Shown here: positions 41,874 through 50,160 of the stretch, piece by piece
Numbering within the stretch: position 1 is the stretch's first letter
How the letters are laid out: the number at the start of each line of letters is the position of its first letter
Origin: CAZGUX01 sp964529305
Lineage (GTDB): Bacteria; Acidobacteriota; Terriglobia; Bryobacterales; Bryobacteraceae
Assembly: GCA_964529305.1 (NCBI GenBank)
Contig: CAZGUX010000230.1
Coordinates: 28,330-92,329 of the forward strand
DNA: 64,000 bases
Direction: 5' to 3'
Translations under genes and position numbers: made by a program
Notes under the pieces: model-generated
What the model was told of the DNA's origin: nothing
Databases searched by the model: none
Seen by the model: the letters and a program-made list of their open reading frames with translations, nothing else

Positions 41874-42317
41874 CTACGGCTTGAACCGAAGCACCATCCA
41901 CGCGCCGGACGCCGCCAGCACGTAGCCGACCCACAACAGCGGATTGGGAGCCTGTTTCGGCGGATGAGTCCCCATCGACACCAGCACGTTCACCAGCGGC
42001 GCGCCGGCAAATACCAACGGCATCACGTACGCCGGGACGCCCCCGGACTTGAACGCCATGATGATGCACACTGCTCCCAAAGCCCCCAGCGCTCCGGCCG
42101 CCGTCGCCCAGGTGGTTCCCATCGCGCCAAACCCGTTGAGCGCTCCCTGCGAGTGCAGCATGAACACCGGCACCAGGACGCCCACCAGAAAGTACGCCAC
42201 GCCGACGCAGAGCAGCGCGCGCACCGGGCTGCCGAGCGCGACCTGTCCTTTGTGTAGTGAGGGACCGTAGACTCCCCAGAACAACGCGGCTCCAACGGCG
42301 TACATTACCCAGTTCAT
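41874..42317 (-). CDS. small DMT/EamA-like membrane protein
   Basis: A 147-residue protein with five hydrophobic helices, half the size of classical ten-span drug/metabolite transporters; it should dimerise. Landmarks are the first helix with WGVYGPSLHKGQ, a GALNGFGAMGTTWATAAGALGALGAVCI stretch and the last GYVLAASGAWMVLRF. Substrate unknown. The ATG at 42317 has GAAAGGA upstream and is preferred over 42341. The about 200 bases between it and the toxin remnant hold no gene that I can support. Confidence 0.7.
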   Translation of the reverse strand: MNWVMYAVGAALFWGVYGPSLHKGQVALGSPVRALLCVGVAYFLVGVLVPVFMLHSQGALNGFGAMGTTWATAAGALGALGAVCIIMAFKSGGVPAYVMPLVFAGAPLVNVLVSMGTHPPKQAPNPLLWVGYVLAASGAWMVLRFKP

Positions 42318-42407
42318 CGATTTTCCTTTCTGTGGCTGCATGTGAAGTCGATCACAATACGATACCGTGAAACGGAGCGGGCCCTCGAGGCCGTCGCCAG
42401 GCAGCCC

Positions 42408-43577
42408 TCATCGCGCCGACGGCTTCAACCGGAAGCTGATCGCTTCGATCCGCTGGTCCACCTGGCCGTAGTAATTGTCGCCGCCCACGTGGTACACGCA
42501 GAAGATTCGCCCGTCCGGCAGTTGCACGCTGCGGGGATAGTATCCGCTGCGAGGCCTCCCGTCTAGGTAGGTCCACGTCTTGCCCTCGTCGGCCGTCCAC
42601 GCGATGCCGTCCGTCGCCACGTGCAAGATAATCCCTTCGCGCGTCGCCAGCAGATCCGGATGCCCGCTGTGCGGGATCCAGAGCTTGCGGACCGGCTCCG
42701 GACGCCACGACTTTCCGGTCTTCCGAAGAATCGTCTGGTAGCGGCCTTTGGCTGCGTCCACGCGAATGACGGCCAGCAGATCGCCGTTCGCCAATTCGGC
42801 GAAATCCAGTTCTTCGGACGGCCGCACGCTCTGGTCGTTCCACAGAAGCAGCGGTTCGGACCAGTGCTTCCCCTGATCGTCGGAAACCCACAAGGCCGGT
42901 TCGAGGGCCGGGGCCCAATCGTTGCGAGTCGTCAGCCCCGCCCGCTGCCGCATCACTCCGCCGGCCACCGCCAACCGCCCGTCCCGCAGGACCCGGAACC
43001 GCTTGGGCAATGAGTTCCACTTGCCTTCGTCGAAGAACACGGCCGGCGCGCTCCAACTCGTGCTGCCATCAGTCGAGCGCTGCCAGTAGCCGGTTTGCGG
43101 AACGTCGTAGAACGGCAGATACTGGCCCCACACCGCCCGGTAAATCACGCCGTCCGCGGTCGCCACCTCGGGCTCGCAGGTCCATCCGTTCATCGGTGTC
43201 GTCGCGTGCTCCGTACTCACCGGCTTCCAGGTGGCGCCGTTGTCCCCCGAAGCGAGATGGATCGCCTGAAGGTCCGTTCCCGCCATGTCGTACTTGACGT
43301 ATTCCGGCTTTCCCTCCGGCGGCCACGAGAGCTGTTTCAGGATGTCCTGGCGGGTTCGATACCTTCCTTCCAGTGGGCCTGTCGCCTGATGGAAGGAGAT
43401 CATCATCTTCCCCGCGGGCATCAGCCAACAACCCACCCAACTCGTGTACCCGGGAGTCTGCGGCGAGTGGTACACCACTCTCTTGGCGAACTCGTCGATA
43501 CCCACCCGAACCGGCGTCTGTGCCTGGCACAGCAGACCGGTGAATATCAGGATCCTGAGGCTATTGCGGAGCGGCAT
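42408..43577 (-). CDS. secreted sialidase-like BNR-repeat protein A
   Basis: A 389-residue exported protein. Signal peptide: SLRILIFTGLLCQAQ. It carries four Asp-box (BNR) turns, SGDNGATW, STDGSTSW, SDDQGKHW and TADEGKTW, of the six-bladed sialidase fold. One Arg-rich FLP-like triad is not obvious, so whether it is a true exo-sialidase or another glycan propeller is open. It is divergent from a second BNR protein whose promoter it shares. Role inferred: processing of extracellular glycans. Confidence 0.75.
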   Translation of the reverse strand: MPLRNSLRILIFTGLLCQAQTPVRVGIDEFAKRVVYHSPQTPGYTSWVGCWLMPAGKMMISFHQATGPLEGRYRTRQDILKQLSWPPEGKPEYVKYDMAGTDLQAIHLASGDNGATWKPVSTEHATTPMNGWTCEPEVATADGVIYRAVWGQYLPFYDVPQTGYWQRSTDGSTSWSAPAVFFDEGKWNSLPKRFRVLRDGRLAVAGGVMRQRAGLTTRNDWAPALEPALWVSDDQGKHWSEPLLLWNDQSVRPSEELDFAELANGDLLAVIRVDAAKGRYQTILRKTGKSWRPEPVRKLWIPHSGHPDLLATREGIILHVATDGIAWTADEGKTWTYLDGRPRSGYYPRSVQLPDGRIFCVYHVGGDNYYGQVDQRIEAISFRLKPSAR

Positions 43578-43594
43578 TCCTGTCAAGACCAGGA

Positions 43595-43604
43595 ATGATA
43601 TCAT
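43595..43604. promoter_or_regulatory. palindrome giving a -10 box on both strands
   Basis: ATGATATCAT is a perfect 10-base palindrome, so TATCAT reads on both strands. On the plus strand it ends 10 bases before the ATG at 43615; on the minus strand it is 17 bases before the ATG at 43577. It may drive both sialidase-like genes from one site. Confidence 0.5.
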
Positions 43605-43614
43605 CCTTTCTCAA

Positions 43615-44883
43615 ATGCGGCGGCGAGATCTCTACAAACTCAGTGCGGCTCTCTGGGCGGGCCAGACCAAACCGGCGGCCGCCATGACCCTCGAACAATG
43701 GCGGCGCGAGGTGCGCTGGGCTTCCCCGTATCGCAAGCCGCGCGGGCTTCGCAACGGATTCGATGGGATCAGCATGAACCAGGTGATGGTGGTCGAGCGC
43801 TCTCCCGCCATCCGCGTCAAGATGGAAATGGCCGGCAAGCCCCAGGCCGCGCAATTGCCTGACGGAACCGTCGTCGTGGCCGGCTTCATCGAGCCGCCCG
43901 TGCACAAGGAATCGCGCTGCACGCTCCACTTCTCCCGGGACAACGGCCAGACCTTCAGCGAGCCCCGGGTCCTCGAATTCGGCGGGCGCTCCAACGGCTT
44001 CCGCTGCCTCAAGGACGGCACCCTGATCCTCGGCCACGGCGGCGCTCGCGAAGGCATCAGCCGTTCCACCGACGGAGGCAAGACCTGGACCACGTTCGAG
44101 ATTCCCGACAGCATCGTTCCCGGCGATCAGCGCGTGACGATGGGCGAGTGTCACGGCCCGATCGAGTTGGCCGACGGAACCCTGTTGGTCCACCTCGCCC
44201 GCACGGTCGGGAAGTATGAATGGGCCGCCTACGTGATCCGGTCGAAGGACGGCGGCAAGACTTGGGGAGATCCGACGCGCGTTCCCACCGAAACCGATTC
44301 CGACGAGATTAGCTATGCCCTGCTGCCGTCCGGGCGCATCCTCGGCATCACTCGCTCAAGCGCGGCGATGATCAAGCGAGACCATTTGGAAGACGTGGTG
44401 CCCGGCGGCCGGACCGCGCCCTTCGGCTCCGAGGCCGGCGATGCCGCTTACAGTTTCTTCTCCGACGACGGCGGACGCACCTGGTCGCATCCGAAGCCGA
44501 CGGGGCTGGGCGTGCTCCAGGCGGCGGGAGCGTACCCTCTGCCGTTGCAGGATGGGCGCCTGCTCCTGCTTTACGGCAATCGCATTTTCCCCTACGGGAC
44601 GCAGGCCGTGGGCAGCCGCGATGGAGGCGTCACCTGGGACCTCGATCATCCCATCATCCTGTCGTGGCACAGTTGGTCCGGCTACTGCGGCCATCCGCGG
44701 TCGGTCCAACTGCGGGACGGGACCATCCTGACGGGCTACTATACCCACCGCATCGACACGGAAGGGGACGGCCCCGTCGACACCGCGCGCAATGCCCCGA
44801 CGCCGCGCCACAATCGCGAGGACACCGGCGAGGTGGTGCGCTGGCGAGTGCCGGACGACTGGCCTCCCAAGCCGCGAGCCTGA
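43615..44883 (+). CDS. sialidase-like BNR-repeat protein B
   Basis: A 422-residue protein with five clear Asp-box turns (SRDNGQTF, STDGGKTW, SKDGGKTW, SDDGGRTW, SRDGGVTW), the hallmark of the sialidase/neuraminidase propeller. RRRDLYKLSAALWAG at the start may be a weak Tat-like signal, but it is not convincing. The GHPRSVQLRDGTILTGYY segment near the end resembles the sialidase active-site strand. It is divergent from protein A; together they suggest attack on a sialic-acid-like or related glycan. The catalytic Tyr/Glu/Arg set cannot be confirmed by eye. Confidence 0.72.
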   Translation: MRRRDLYKLSAALWAGQTKPAAAMTLEQWRREVRWASPYRKPRGLRNGFDGISMNQVMVVERSPAIRVKMEMAGKPQAAQLPDGTVVVAGFIEPPVHKESRCTLHFSRDNGQTFSEPRVLEFGGRSNGFRCLKDGTLILGHGGAREGISRSTDGGKTWTTFEIPDSIVPGDQRVTMGECHGPIELADGTLLVHLARTVGKYEWAAYVIRSKDGGKTWGDPTRVPTETDSDEISYALLPSGRILGITRSSAAMIKRDHLEDVVPGGRTAPFGSEAGDAAYSFFSDDGGRTWSHPKPTGLGVLQAAGAYPLPLQDGRLLLLYGNRIFPYGTQAVGSRDGGVTWDLDHPIILSWHSWSGYCGHPRSVQLRDGTILTGYYTHRIDTEGDGPVDTARNAPTPRHNREDTGEVVRWRVPDDWPPKPRA

Positions 44884-44897
44884 CCGCCGGCCCCCGC

Positions 44898-46466
44898 CTA
44901 CGATCGGAACGCGAACGAGAACAACTCCGCGTTCTGCAGGTGGAACCGGACGGAGACCGGTTTCCCCTTGAGTTCCGCCGGAGTCCGCCCGCCCTTCCAG
45001 GCAAGCGTCGCTCGCAACTGGTCGCCCGAAAACGCGTTCGAGTTCTCGTAGCCGGCGATAGCGTTCCCCGCGCCATCCAGCAGCGAGGCCGTGATCCGGC
45101 CGCCTTTGGCCGTCCGGGCGTTGATCTCCAGACGATTGCCGGTAAAGATCAGCGGCACCGTCGTCACCGTGCCGCCCTGGGCCGGGCCGTCGATCGACGC
45201 GAACCGGTCGAGCTTCCATTTCGCCAGCCCGATCGAGCCTGTGTAATGCGTCCCGCGCCGTGTCCCCTGTGCCCGGTAGATGGCCGGCGTGCCGTGGGTG
45301 TAGTTCGCGCCGCCGTAGTAGAGCCAGATCTCGTCGCCCTTCCGGAACAGTTGCGACGCCGTGACGATCAGACCTTCGTCCCACTCGCCAGGATTGCCAT
45401 TCAACAGGCACGGCGTTCGGAACGGACGCGCCCATTCCTTCAGGTCGCGCGAGACTCCCATCTGCAACTCGAACGGCCCTTCGTGGTTCCCATAGCGTGC
45501 GTTGTTGTTGATCGTGAACATCCACGGGAACGCCAGCAGGCAACTCTCCTGAGGGTACAATCCGAAGCCGTAAAACTCCGTCCGCATGCGGCTCATGTCG
45601 TCCGGCACGTCGAGAAGACGGCGCGACGCTTCGATGCGACGGAACGAACTCGCATCGTCGCGCGCATCCGGCGTCCACACCAGTTCCGGCTCGGTCCAGT
45701 GCTCGAAGTCGTTGCTGGTGATCAGCCAGAAGACTCGCCGCCGAGTGCCGCGCACCACTTCTCCGATCTTCGCCAGCGCGATCCAATGCTTGCGGTACGC
45801 ATCCCAGCACATGTTGATGACGTCCGCGCCCCGGCAGATCGGCTTCTGGCTGTTCCGCGTCCAGCGAATCCCGTCCGGTGAAATCATCGTATGGTAGCCG
45901 CGCGCTTCCTTCGGCGCGTCCACGTAGCACGACATTTTGTACCGCCGGTTGGGGTCCGGATCGCTCTTGTCTTTGATCGTGCTCGCCAGGTGCGTGGCAA
46001 ACAGGACGGCGTTGTGTTTCTCGCCGCTGGGCGATCGCAGTGTGCCCACCGGCGGCTTCTCCCAGCGGATTCCGTCGCGGCTGGTGGCATACAGCGTCGA
46101 GTTGTCCGCCGAGGGGCCGTCGGGTGAAGGCGCGAAATAGTTCGGCGCCTCGCCCAGATACCACATCTTGAACAACTGCTCGTCTTCGTCCCAGATGACG
46201 TTGCCGTAGATCTCCAGCCGCCAGCCTTCCCACGGTTTGTCCGCCTTCACCAGGGGATTGGCGGGATGCTTTTCCGCCGGGTGCTGTGTCCTGGAAACCC
46301 CTTTGCTCTCGAAGATCAGCACGTCGTCGATCAGCAATTGCGCGCGGTCGCCAACCTCAAAAGGGCTGATCGACCGGTACGCCGGCGCCGCCGGCTGCGC
46401 TTGCGCGGTCTGGGCCGCCCCTAGCGGCGCCAGGGACGCCGAAGCCAGAAAATCTCTGCGATTCAC
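44898..46466 (-). CDS. Tat-exported GH32/43-like beta-propeller protein (paralogue 3)
   Basis: A 522-residue protein whose signal (NRRDFLASASLAPLGAA) is of the twin-arginine type, unlike the Sec signals of paralogues 1 and 2. Body landmarks are LIDDVLIFESK, KPWEGWRLEIYGNVIWDED, SRDGIRWEKPP and SPDGIRWTRN, with a GNPGEWDEGLIVTA acidic site, then the shared C-terminal domain (NRLEINARTAKGG, KPVSVRFHLQNAELFSFAF). Start is GTG at 46466, with a perfect AAGGAGG upstream. A flanked promoter element lies at 46485-46510. Glycan cleavage is inferred. Confidence 0.72.
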   Translation of the reverse strand: MNRRDFLASASLAPLGAAQTAQAQPAAPAYRSISPFEVGDRAQLLIDDVLIFESKGVSRTQHPAEKHPANPLVKADKPWEGWRLEIYGNVIWDEDEQLFKMWYLGEAPNYFAPSPDGPSADNSTLYATSRDGIRWEKPPVGTLRSPSGEKHNAVLFATHLASTIKDKSDPDPNRRYKMSCYVDAPKEARGYHTMISPDGIRWTRNSQKPICRGADVINMCWDAYRKHWIALAKIGEVVRGTRRRVFWLITSNDFEHWTEPELVWTPDARDDASSFRRIEASRRLLDVPDDMSRMRTEFYGFGLYPQESCLLAFPWMFTINNNARYGNHEGPFELQMGVSRDLKEWARPFRTPCLLNGNPGEWDEGLIVTASQLFRKGDEIWLYYGGANYTHGTPAIYRAQGTRRGTHYTGSIGLAKWKLDRFASIDGPAQGGTVTTVPLIFTGNRLEINARTAKGGRITASLLDGAGNAIAGYENSNAFSGDQLRATLAWKGGRTPAELKGKPVSVRFHLQNAELFSFAFRS

Positions 46467-46484
46467 TTGGATGAATGCCTCCTT

Positions 46485-46510
46485 ATCCGTCAGTGGACAT
46501 TATGACGGAT
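46485..46510 (-). promoter_or_regulatory. inverted repeat flanking a -10 box
   Basis: ATCCGTCA (46485-46492) and TGACGGAT (46503-46510) are exact reverse complements. On the minus strand the intervening 10 bases include TAATGT (46502-46497), a possible -10 box. The element lies 19 bases upstream of the GH32/43-like gene 3 start, so it looks like an operator over its promoter. Confidence 0.5.
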
Positions 46511-46565
46511 GAAGAGCAGATCTGTCGACAGTTCTACGCCGCGTGACGTGCGGCCGGCCCCGGCT

Positions 46566-47711
46566 TCACTTCACCGCCAGGAACCGGATGCACACCGGCA
46601 TCGGATTGTCGATCTTGTCTCCGGTCTCCTTCAGGCGGCCGGTCTTCGGGTCGATGCGGAAGATGGCGATCGTGTCGCTGTCCTGGTACTCCACCAGCAC
46701 GAACTGTCCGCTGGGATCGATGGCGAAATTGCGGACCGTCTTGCCCAGAACCGGGGAGTTCTCAACGTAGGTGAGCGTCCCCTTCGCCGGGTCGACGGCG
46801 AACACCGCAAGGCTGTTGTGTCCCCGGTTGGAACCGTACACGAACCGGCCATTTGGATGGACCAGAACTTCCGCCGTCGAGTTGTTGGTGCCATCGTATC
46901 CCTTGGGCAGGGTCGAGAGAGTCTGCAACTGCTGAAACGAACCCCGCGCCGCATCGTACGACATCGCGGTCACGGTCGACTGCATCTCGTTGATCACGTA
47001 TCCGAACCGGCCGTTCGGGTGGAACGAAAAGTGCCGTGGCCCGGCGCCCGGCTTCACGCTGATCGAGGGCGGATCGTTGGGCGTCAACTTCCCGTTGGTC
47101 GAATCGAATCGGTACACCAGCACTTTGTCGAGGCCGAGATCCGCCACCACCGCGAACCGGTAGTCCGGCGAAAAGTTGAACGAATGCGCGTGCGGCCCCT
47201 TCTGGCGCCGGGGATCGACGCTGGATCCCTTGTGCTGCTGCACCGAGACGGCTTCCCCCAAACCCCCGTTGCCTTGGATCGGAAACGACGCCGTGCTGCC
47301 GCTCCCGTAGTTCACCAGAACCAGGAACTTGCCCGTCTTGTCGACCTTCAGGTGACAGGGGATGGTGCCGTGCGTCGTGACCTTGTTGATCTGGGTCAGC
47401 CGGCCCGTGGACCGGTCGATGGAGAACGCCGTGACCGTGCCTGTGTCCTTCCCTTGGTACTTGCCGATCTCGTTCACCGCATACAGATACTTCCCGTTCT
47501 GGTGAATGGTCAGAAACGACGGGTTGTCCGTCTCCGCGGCCACTCCGAGCGGCGACAGCTTTCCCGTGGCCGTATCGAACTTATGAACGTAGATGCCCTT
47601 GCTTTTCCCGTTCGCCGTGTACGTGCCGACGTACGTGTAGTATTCGGCTCCGAAGGAAAACGGCGCCAGGGCGCACATCAACAGGAGGGATCGAACAACG
47701 CGGTTACGCAT
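46566..47711 (-). CDS. exported lactonase-family beta-propeller (6-phosphogluconolactonase-like)
   Basis: A 381-residue protein of the Pgl-type lactonase family, a seven-bladed propeller. Landmarks are YYTYVGTYTANGKSKGIYVHKF, NPSFLTIHQNGKYLYAVNE, KGPHAHSFNFSPDYRFAVVADLGLDKVLVY, GAGPRHFSFHPNGRFGYVINE and NSTAEVLVHPNGRFVYGSNRGH. Unlike the cytoplasmic enzyme it begins with a signal peptide (VVRSLLLMCALAPFSFG), so it should hydrolyse a lactone (or bind a ligand) outside the cytoplasm. GGAGAG precedes the ATG. It follows the RidA gene by 20 bases and is probably co-transcribed. Confidence 0.82.
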   Translation of the reverse strand: MRNRVVRSLLLMCALAPFSFGAEYYTYVGTYTANGKSKGIYVHKFDTATGKLSPLGVAAETDNPSFLTIHQNGKYLYAVNEIGKYQGKDTGTVTAFSIDRSTGRLTQINKVTTHGTIPCHLKVDKTGKFLVLVNYGSGSTASFPIQGNGGLGEAVSVQQHKGSSVDPRRQKGPHAHSFNFSPDYRFAVVADLGLDKVLVYRFDSTNGKLTPNDPPSISVKPGAGPRHFSFHPNGRFGYVINEMQSTVTAMSYDAARGSFQQLQTLSTLPKGYDGTNNSTAEVLVHPNGRFVYGSNRGHNSLAVFAVDPAKGTLTYVENSPVLGKTVRNFAIDPSGQFVLVEYQDSDTIAIFRIDPKTGRLKETGDKIDNPMPVCIRFLAVK

Positions 47712-47731
47712 AGCTCTCCATCGTAGTCTCG

Positions 47732-48196
47732 TCAATCGACGTAGGCAATGCAGTCGATCTGCAGCAACTGGCCCTTCCGGCGGAACCCGGTCGCGCCCCA
47801 GTACGAGCGGGCCGGCTTGTTCTTGGTGAAGAACTTGTTGTAGGCATCGTTCATCGGCTCCCAGTTGTTCTCCGGATCGACCAGGGACACCGTGACCTTC
47901 AACACGTTGTCCATCGAGGACCCGGCTTTCTCCAGGCCAGCCTTCATGATGGTGAGAGCGTCGGTGGTTTGCTCGGCGGCGTCGCCGGCCGTGGGCCGGC
48001 GGTCGGGATACCAACCGCCGATCCCCCCCCTGAACAAGAGATGGCCCGAGCGAATGGGCCCGTTCCCGGCCTGCTTCTTCGGGGTCCATCCACTGGACTG
48101 GGCGGAAGCGGCCTGGGCGCCTCCAAACAGCGCCAGGGCAGCGGCTTCCATGGCCGTGCGGCGCGACGTTGATTGGGTCTTGCCGGATTTTTTCAT
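47732..48196 (-). CDS. exported RidA/YjgF-family protein
   Basis: A 154-residue protein. A twin-arginine-like N-terminus (TSRRTAMEAAALALFGGAQAA) precedes the RidA fold, which in the cytoplasm hydrolyses reactive enamines/imines. Conserved parts are the LLFRGGIGG strand, TDALTIMKAGLEKAGSSMDNVLKVTVSLVD and the PARSYWGATGF segment, whose Arg is the substrate-carboxylate ligand. The final part IDCIAYVD is usual. Export is uncommon in this family. TAGAAT ends 10 bases before the ATG, with no Shine-Dalgarno. It precedes the lactonase gene. Confidence 0.8.
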   Translation of the reverse strand: MKKSGKTQSTSRRTAMEAAALALFGGAQAASAQSSGWTPKKQAGNGPIRSGHLLFRGGIGGWYPDRRPTAGDAAEQTTDALTIMKAGLEKAGSSMDNVLKVTVSLVDPENNWEPMNDAYNKFFTKNKPARSYWGATGFRRKGQLLQIDCIAYVD

Positions 48197-48206
48197 AGCG
48201 CAGAGA

Positions 48207-48212
48207 ATTCTA
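48207..48212 (-). promoter_or_regulatory. -10 box ending 10 bases before the RidA gene
   Basis: TAGAAT reads on the minus strand from 48212 to 48207 and ends 10 bases before the ATG at 48196. The remaining region up to 48465 contains a GGGCTGC-GCAGCCC hairpin (48350-48370) that lies 95 bases past the end of the PQQ-like gene and may serve as its 3' hairpin. Confidence 0.45.
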
Positions 48213-48465
48213 TCGAACTTTGACGCAACTTTTCAGGGTGGGTCGCGATAAATGGGTCAGAACGGCCGGCGACCCAATCGCCCCAAAGGAAAGGCCGGGC
48301 CCCCCACTAGCCCACCTCGAACAGCCTACCTCAACAGCCCACCAACGAGGGGCTGCGATCGACGCAGCCCTCTCGCCTTTTGATTCGGCTTCATTGCAGC
48401 CGATCCGTTAATTGTTCTGTCCGGGCCGCGGCCGGGCGGAGCCCGCCGTCAGCGAAGATGGTCCT

Positions 48466-49716
48466 TCACTTCACGCGCTTGCCGATGCACCACAGGTGCC
48501 CGGTCGTCCGGATGAACAACTGCCCGTCGGAAATGGCTACCGTGCTCAAACAATAGTCATTGAAATTGTTTTCCGCCAGAAGCTCGAACTTGGGACCTGC
48601 CTTGAACACGCTGGTCACCCCTTCTTCACTCGTGATGTAGATCTTCCCGTCCGCCAGGATCGGCGATGCGCTGTAGGTCCCTGTCGAGATGCGCGCCCCG
48701 GAGTACACCTCCGCTCCGGTCTTGGCATCCAGGCACCAGATAATGCCTTTGTCGTTGACCGAGTAGAAGTACTTCCCGTCGGTCACCGGTGTCGGCACAT
48801 CGGGCCCGTTCTGGAAAGAGAACACCAGGTGCGACCGCGTGATGTCGCCCCGGCCGCCCGCCCGAAACGCCTGCAGCGGCCGGATGCGCGTGGGCGCGTA
48901 CACGATGTCTTCGAACACGAGCGGCGACGCGATGATCCGGTTGAACGGGTTGTTGTCGGGGTTGAACCCTTTTCCGCGCCACAGTTCCTTCCCCGTAGCC
49001 AGGTCGTGGCCCGTGACGCAGTCGCCTCCGTTGATCACCAGTTCCTCCTGGTTCTTGTACTTCAGGATGGCTGGGGTGGCATAGCTGTCGGGCGATTCCC
49101 GAATCGCGTCCGTGGGACGCTCGACGCGCCACAGCGTCTTGCCCGTCTTTGGGTCGATCCGCAGCACGTACGACGGGTCGTCGGTCAGCATCCCGTGCAG
49201 CACCTGAACGTACAGCGCGCCTTTGTGCAGCAGCGGCGACGACGCGTAGCCGTGATTCAGGCCGAATTGCCCGTAGTCCTTCTGGAGATCGCGCGCCCAC
49301 AACTCCTGCCCGTCAAAGTTGAACGCCTTCAGCGCGCCCGTGCCCGTCAGAACCCACACGGTCTTGCCGTCGGTTACCGGAGAAGGCGAGGACATGTTCT
49401 GCTTGCGTTTCATCACGTCGCCGCCGGAGACCATCTTCTTCCACAGCACGGCCGGCCGGTTGCGGTCCACACACCAGAGATACAGGTTGCCGTTCTCGGC
49501 GACATTGAGGAAGATCAGGTCTCCCCAGATAATCGGCGTCGAGCCGCTGCGTGTAGGCATCGGCAATTTCCACGTGATGTTCTCGGTCGGACTCCACTTG
49601 ACCGGCAGATTCCGTTCGCGGCTGAGGTTGTTGTTATCCGGGCCGCGCCACTGCGGCCAGTTTTCCGCCGCCAGAGGCATGAAAGGCAGAACGAGGAGGC
49701 AGACGACGAGTCTCAT
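48466..49716 (-). CDS. secreted PQQ-like beta-propeller protein
   Basis: A 416-residue protein with a short signal peptide (LVVCLLVLPFMPLAA) followed by ENWPQWRGPDNN, the usual start of BamB/PQQ-like propellers in Acidobacteria and Planctomycetes. Several blades show the AxDxxTGxxxW tryptophan-docking pattern (RIDPKTGKTLWRVE, HDLATGKELWRG, CLDAKTGAEVYSG). The residues that bind PQQ and calcium in quinoprotein dehydrogenases are not evident, so it is probably a scaffold or a lectin-like protein rather than a dehydrogenase. Start ATG 49716; TATCCT ends 10 bases upstream and no ribosome-binding site is seen. Confidence 0.75.
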   Translation of the reverse strand: MRLVVCLLVLPFMPLAAENWPQWRGPDNNNLSRERNLPVKWSPTENITWKLPMPTRSGSTPIIWGDLIFLNVAENGNLYLWCVDRNRPAVLWKKMVSGGDVMKRKQNMSSPSPVTDGKTVWVLTGTGALKAFNFDGQELWARDLQKDYGQFGLNHGYASSPLLHKGALYVQVLHGMLTDDPSYVLRIDPKTGKTLWRVERPTDAIRESPDSYATPAILKYKNQEELVINGGDCVTGHDLATGKELWRGKGFNPDNNPFNRIIASPLVFEDIVYAPTRIRPLQAFRAGGRGDITRSHLVFSFQNGPDVPTPVTDGKYFYSVNDKGIIWCLDAKTGAEVYSGARISTGTYSASPILADGKIYITSEEGVTSVFKAGPKFELLAENNFNDYCLSTVAISDGQLFIRTTGHLWCIGKRVK

Positions 49717-50160
49717 ATCGAGTAAAAGGATACCAGCACCGGTGGGATCCTGGTCGCCACACGTCAGATCAGCCGTAACCCCGGCTGGGATGTGGGCGCT
49801 CTGCGGTGCGCTCCGAGTGTGCTCGGGAAACATCAGCCACGGTGCCGTTCACAAGGGTCTCCAGAATTCAAACTCCGCCGAATCTGCGGCTTGCCGGTTT
49901 TGAGAATCGTTCCCTCTTGACACCGCGGTATCCTCTGGCTGGACATGGAAGCCCTTTTGCGAACCGCGACTGACGCCGGCCCGGCCGTGGACCGCCTCGC
50001 CTCGACAGCCGGGACCAAGCCAAAACAAACCCGTTCGAACCCAATGGCGACCCAGCGAGTCCTAGGAAAATCAATGACTTCCAGACCAAATTGGCTTCGT
50101 TTTGCAGAATCGTGTGTCTGCCGCCAAAGCTCCCTCGACCGGGGCGCCGTCCCAGCGCCG
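49717..50160. other. 444-base stretch with no supported gene
   Basis: Immediately upstream of the PQQ-like gene is its TATCCT box (49732-49727). Beyond it I see nothing that is convincingly coding: the frames give only low-quality translations. The stretch 50040-50110 (around CCTAGGAAAATC and CAGACCAAATTGG) is less GC-rich than its surroundings. No tRNA can be folded around the TTCGAACCC at 50034. It could be a decayed gene or a dispersed repeat. Confidence 0.4.

Noticed and set aside
50025..50050. tRNA-like TTCGAACCC T-loop motif
   Set aside because: No acceptor stem, D-arm or anticodon arm can be folded at the right distances. The same holds for TTCGAAACC at 3124.
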